Shown here one piece after another: positions 61,394 through 64,000 of a stretch of DNA of 64,000 nucleotides (positions are counted from its first letter, which is position 1; every line of letters starts with the position of its first letter). Source of the stretch: Nematocida ironsii (Eukaryota > Microsporidia). The DNA lies in contig LTDK01000179.1 of the NCBI GenBank assembly GCA_001642415.1, positions 1 through 64,000 on the forward strand. The letters are read 5' to 3'. Made by a program: the position numbers and the translations under genes. The notes under the pieces are model-generated. The model made no database searches, was not told the DNA's origin, and worked only from the letters and a program-made list of their open reading frames with translations.

Positions 61394-62263
61394 CTATTTA
61401 TGCTTTTTGTACTCCGTGATCATTCTGTTACTATTTATTAGTATAAGACTATCACTTGATGCTATTTGACAAGAAGATTCTTTATGTAAAAATAATGAAT
61501 GACCAGTAACTGGGCATACACAGCGAGTGAACAGATTTGGTCCTGAGTATATTAATGTATCTGAATATTCATGTAGTATACTTGCAGTGTATTTAGTCTT
61601 TATCTCTTTTATTACAGAAATATTCCTTATGTCTATATTTTTTATTCTATTCTCCTGTGATATAATCATTTCTATGCTTGAAGAGTGAAATATTCCTGCT
61701 TTAATATTCTTTATATTTTTTATTTCTATTTCTTCTTTCATTGTTCTTATGTCTATTAGTCTTACAGTACTATCACACAGTAAAATATAATTATTCTCAT
61801 TACTTATACTGAATACTTTACGTGATGTATTTGTGCTAGTATTTGTATTATTTGTATTATACATAGATACTTTATTATAATCAAATATGGATAGGCCTGA
61901 ATCTGTCTCTGAAATAATCCAAGAATTATTCTTATGTATTATTCCATTAATAAACCCATCTATATGTGATAGTATACCTTTCTTTTGATTTATATGTGAA
62001 ATAGTTCCTGATTCATGAAGAGTGATTATTCCTGTTGTAGGGAGTGATTCTATCCCAAGTACTTTAGAAGGTGTAGGACAGAATCTTTCTTTATAAAGTG
62101 CATCTTTATACATAAATACGTATCCATCTTTAGTCCCTAAATATATAATATTATTTACTGCACATACTGCAGTAGGATGTTTGCTTACTTCCCACTGTGA
62201 TTCTTGTTTAAGCAAAGAAATACTTTCATAATTCTCTACTCTTGAGAGGTATCTGTCCACCAT
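61394..62263 (-). CDS. WD40-like beta-propeller protein, 289 aa
   Basis: The protein consists of repeated short strands with loosely spaced WD-type patterns (for example NNIIYLGTKDGYVFMY, NYILLCDSTVRLIDI and a run of -IDIR- endings), pointing to a beta propeller. Canonical Trp-Asp endings and GH pairs are mostly lost. It is Ile/Ser/Asn-rich and faster-evolving in appearance than the neighbouring core genes. A Thr/Asn run lies at about residues 137-147. No family can be assigned. The 3' end is 48 bp from the convergent DeSI gene. Confidence 0.65.
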   Translation of the reverse strand: MVDRYLSRVENYESISLLKQESQWEVSKHPTAVCAVNNIIYLGTKDGYVFMYKDALYKERFCPTPSKVLGIESLPTTGIITLHESGTISHINQKKGILSHIDGFINGIIHKNNSWIISETDSGLSIFDYNKVSMYNTNNTNTSTNTSRKVFSISNENNYILLCDSTVRLIDIRTMKEEIEIKNIKNIKAGIFHSSSIEMIISQENRIKNIDIRNISVIKEIKTKYTASILHEYSDTLIYSGPNLFTRCVCPVTGHSLFLHKESSCQIASSDSLILINSNRMITEYKKHK

Positions 62264-62797
62264 GGTAAAATTTAAATTTTAAACAGTCTGTTATTATACC
62301 CATAAACCATCCCAATACATATGCATAGAACATACTTTACTGTATAAATATATCTGTACATTATATATTATTACTATGCTTTACTACAGTATATTTAAAT
62401 TTAACCTGTAATTACTATGACTACATAATTCATATGTACATAAATTAGTATTATAAATATTAAAGAGTCGATGGCGTACTGTGAATATCTCTAAGGTGTA
62501 TTACATCCACTTTATTTTAGGTTATTCTCGTGTTCTAAGTTAATTTTTAGGTTATTTCTGAGTCAGTTATAAATTTTCAATTGTTTATTATGTAGATGCA
62601 TTTTTAGTTACAAATTGAAATTGTTAAGGAATTCTCCATTAGTAATAAATTACGTCTGAGAATATCCTGGAGTAATTCAGGCAAGAGACCTTTCCAACCA
62701 ATCTTTCCGCATGTCTTAAGGCGAAAACAAAAATTATTTGTGGATTTTCTGACAACGTTTTATAGTTCATATAAGGAAATTAGCAATACGAAAAATA
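62264..62797. other. Divergent spacer
   Basis: About 530 bp of AT-rich sequence between divergent genes. No gene or clear repeat. Confidence 0.5.
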
Positions 62798-63445
62798 ATG
62801 AGAATAACTGTAAGACCGACTATTTTGCTATTACTAATTATTTCAGCTGCACTGGTTAAGCCCAACCCAGCACTTAACCCAGATGATATCCTGCCAAATC
62901 ATACGCACAAACCACCCATTGAGAATGTAGATTCTTTCCTGCAGGTATTTGAAAAGCTAATGCATAATTTCCCCTCTTTTAAGTCAAAAGTGTTTCTGCG
63001 CCTGCACAAATTCATAGACCCAGACAGTCCAGATGCCACCAGCAACCCAGCCACATATTTTAGACTCAATGCAAATAACATACCAGAGCCAGATGAAGTA
63101 GTGAAAAAGTTCCAGTCAATACAAGATGCAACCAACATGATAAAGCAAGATACGCGCACACTAATAGCACAGATACAAAGGTCTGTAGACCAAATGTTCT
63201 TAAATGAAAAGGAGATACTACGGACAATAGACGGCCTAATGTCAGATGCAAATGAGATAATAGATCAGTACCAATCAGAGAGTGATCCATTAATACAGGC
63301 CAGTCTAGTGGTTAAGTTCAAGGCAAAGGAGAAGCAACTAATAAAATCAATCAAGGCAATTGGCCGTATAAGAAATTGGGAAAGAAAGATAAACAAAAGA
63401 CTCGCAGCATCCCGTCTCTCCAGAAAAATACTTCGCATTAAGTAA
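62798..63445 (+). CDS. Predicted secreted helical protein, 215 aa
   Basis: Signal peptide at about residues 1-20 (MRITVRPTILLLLIISAAL), followed by a Pro/Asn-rich mature N-terminus (KPNPALNPDD). The rest is helical with amphipathic spacing (about residues 95-190) and a very basic C-terminus (RKINKRLAASRLSRK). No cysteines and no further membrane segment. A soluble exported protein that might bind nucleic acid, acidic polymer or membranes through its basic end; that is inference. Codon use is better balanced than the flanks, supporting expression. No known domain. Confidence 0.75.
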   Translation: MRITVRPTILLLLIISAALVKPNPALNPDDILPNHTHKPPIENVDSFLQVFEKLMHNFPSFKSKVFLRLHKFIDPDSPDATSNPATYFRLNANNIPEPDEVVKKFQSIQDATNMIKQDTRTLIAQIQRSVDQMFLNEKEILRTIDGLMSDANEIIDQYQSESDPLIQASLVVKFKAKEKQLIKSIKAIGRIRNWERKINKRLAASRLSRKILRIK

Positions 63446-63767
63446 ATACCACTACATCCATATAATAACCTATTATCATACATATAACCCAATATAACCC
63501 TAAATTATCACAGTAATTCTTACACATATCTCCATATATTATACAGTAAAGTATACCAAATAATATTAGTACTACATCACATGAAGTAGTCCATTATATC
63601 AACTAATATTAACAGTATAATCATTATAACCAGAATTATCCATAAATTCATTTAAATTCAAATTTTCTCACATAAATTACTGGTATACCAGAATATTACT
63701 ATTATAAAAATAACAGTATAAATAAATCATTAAATATGCGTATAAAAGTATAAGATATATATTATAT
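63446..63767. other. Convergent spacer
   Basis: About 320 bp of AT-rich sequence with tandem TATAACCC strings near 63483-63500 and no gene. Confidence 0.5.
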
Positions 63768-64000
63768 TTATCTCATATAATCAGTATAATAAGCATTAAA
63801 TAAACCAGATACTCTCCCTGTACTTATTTTCTTCTTCTCAGTCTGTAAATGAGTTGTTTCTAAGAATGGCATACTCTCTAATGAATTATACATAGAAAAT
63901 AGAATATTTGTATATCTAGTAGAGAATACTTCCTTTTCTGTTGGTGATTGGTATATTGTACCATTCATTACATAGAAGTAGTCTAATACATTTATTTTAT
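63768..64000 (-). CDS. MED6: Mediator subunit Med6, C-terminal part (cut by window edge)
   Basis: The frame has an internal ATG at 63968 but stays open to the window edge, so this is the 3' end of a longer gene. Across the edge-proximal part the reading DYFYVMNGTIYQSP fits the conserved Med6 block (Y-I--G-IYQAP). The next residues (STRYTNILFSMYNSL) follow the usual helix (SR---AL--L--A). About 77 residues are visible, ending in a short basic and Tyr-containing tail. Med6 is a head-module subunit of Mediator that contacts Pol II. The assignment rests on one block, so it is probable rather than certain. Confidence 0.65.
   Translation of the reverse strand, partial: KINVLDYFYVMNGTIYQSPTEKEVFSTRYTNILFSMYNSLESMPFLETTHLQTEKKKISTGRVSGLFNAYYTDYMR

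Noticed and set aside
1..64000. CRISPR arrays, bacterial operons or phage genes
   Set aside because: No spaced direct-repeat arrays or bacterial signals; gene content and tRNAs are eukaryotic.

Overview
The window reads as nuclear DNA of a microsporidian. It is AT-rich and apparently intron-free, with short eukaryotic genes on both strands and eukaryotic tRNA genes. The housekeeping set fits a stripped-down fungal relative: V-ATPase proteolipid, Utp25, lipin, RanBP1, TFIIE-alpha, NDP kinase, Gle2/Rae1, a CM1-motif coiled-coil protein, Tah18, GRASP, Aurora/Ipl1, a DeSI-type peptidase and the end of Mediator Med6. The many unrecognised secreted or tail-anchored proteins suggest a Nematocida-like lineage. 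That placement is inference from gene style, not a sequence match. Starts were set to ATG; several open frames run upstream only through TTG or GTG.

Layout. 1-13.6 kb is accessory: a foldback inverted repeat, a 1079-aa membrane or secreted protein, a small tail-anchored protein, three related tail-anchored proteins (6.7-13.2 kb), and an unusually GC-rich block at about 11.44-11.78 kb that looks like a structured RNA gene. 14.1-21.5 kb is a compact core: a helical protein, VMA3, UTP25, tRNA-His, two small proteins, lipin and an 87-aa protein. 22-26 kb is sparse, with one secreted protein and one Ser-rich protein. 26.4-34.9 kb is core again: RanBP1, tRNA-Ala, TFIIE-alpha, RtcB, a secreted charged protein, a multi-pass protein, tRNA-Val, a RanBD-like protein and NDP kinase. 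35-36.7 kb holds three tandem small membrane proteins that share a dileucine sorting motif. 37-42.4 kb holds two large secreted or membrane proteins. 43-48.1 kb is core: Gle2, the CM1 protein and Tah18, the last two divergent from a 25-bp gap. 48.7-55.6 kb is a sparse run of four signal-peptide genes. 57-62.3 kb holds GRASP, Aurora, DeSI and a WD-like protein. The right edge has a secreted helical protein and the truncated MED6.

How the genes fit together. Two Ran-binding-domain proteins plus Gle2 serve nuclear transport. Aurora and the CM1 protein serve mitosis and microtubule nucleation. TFIIE-alpha and Med6 serve Pol II initiation, Utp25 the SSU processome, RtcB RNA ligation and Tah18 cytosolic Fe-S assembly. 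Lipin, GRASP and V-ATPase serve endomembranes. Roughly a third of the proteins carry a signal peptide or membrane anchor and no recognised domain, and are candidates for host- or spore-facing roles. tRNA genes sit tightly between protein genes, twice just upstream of a start codon on the same strand.
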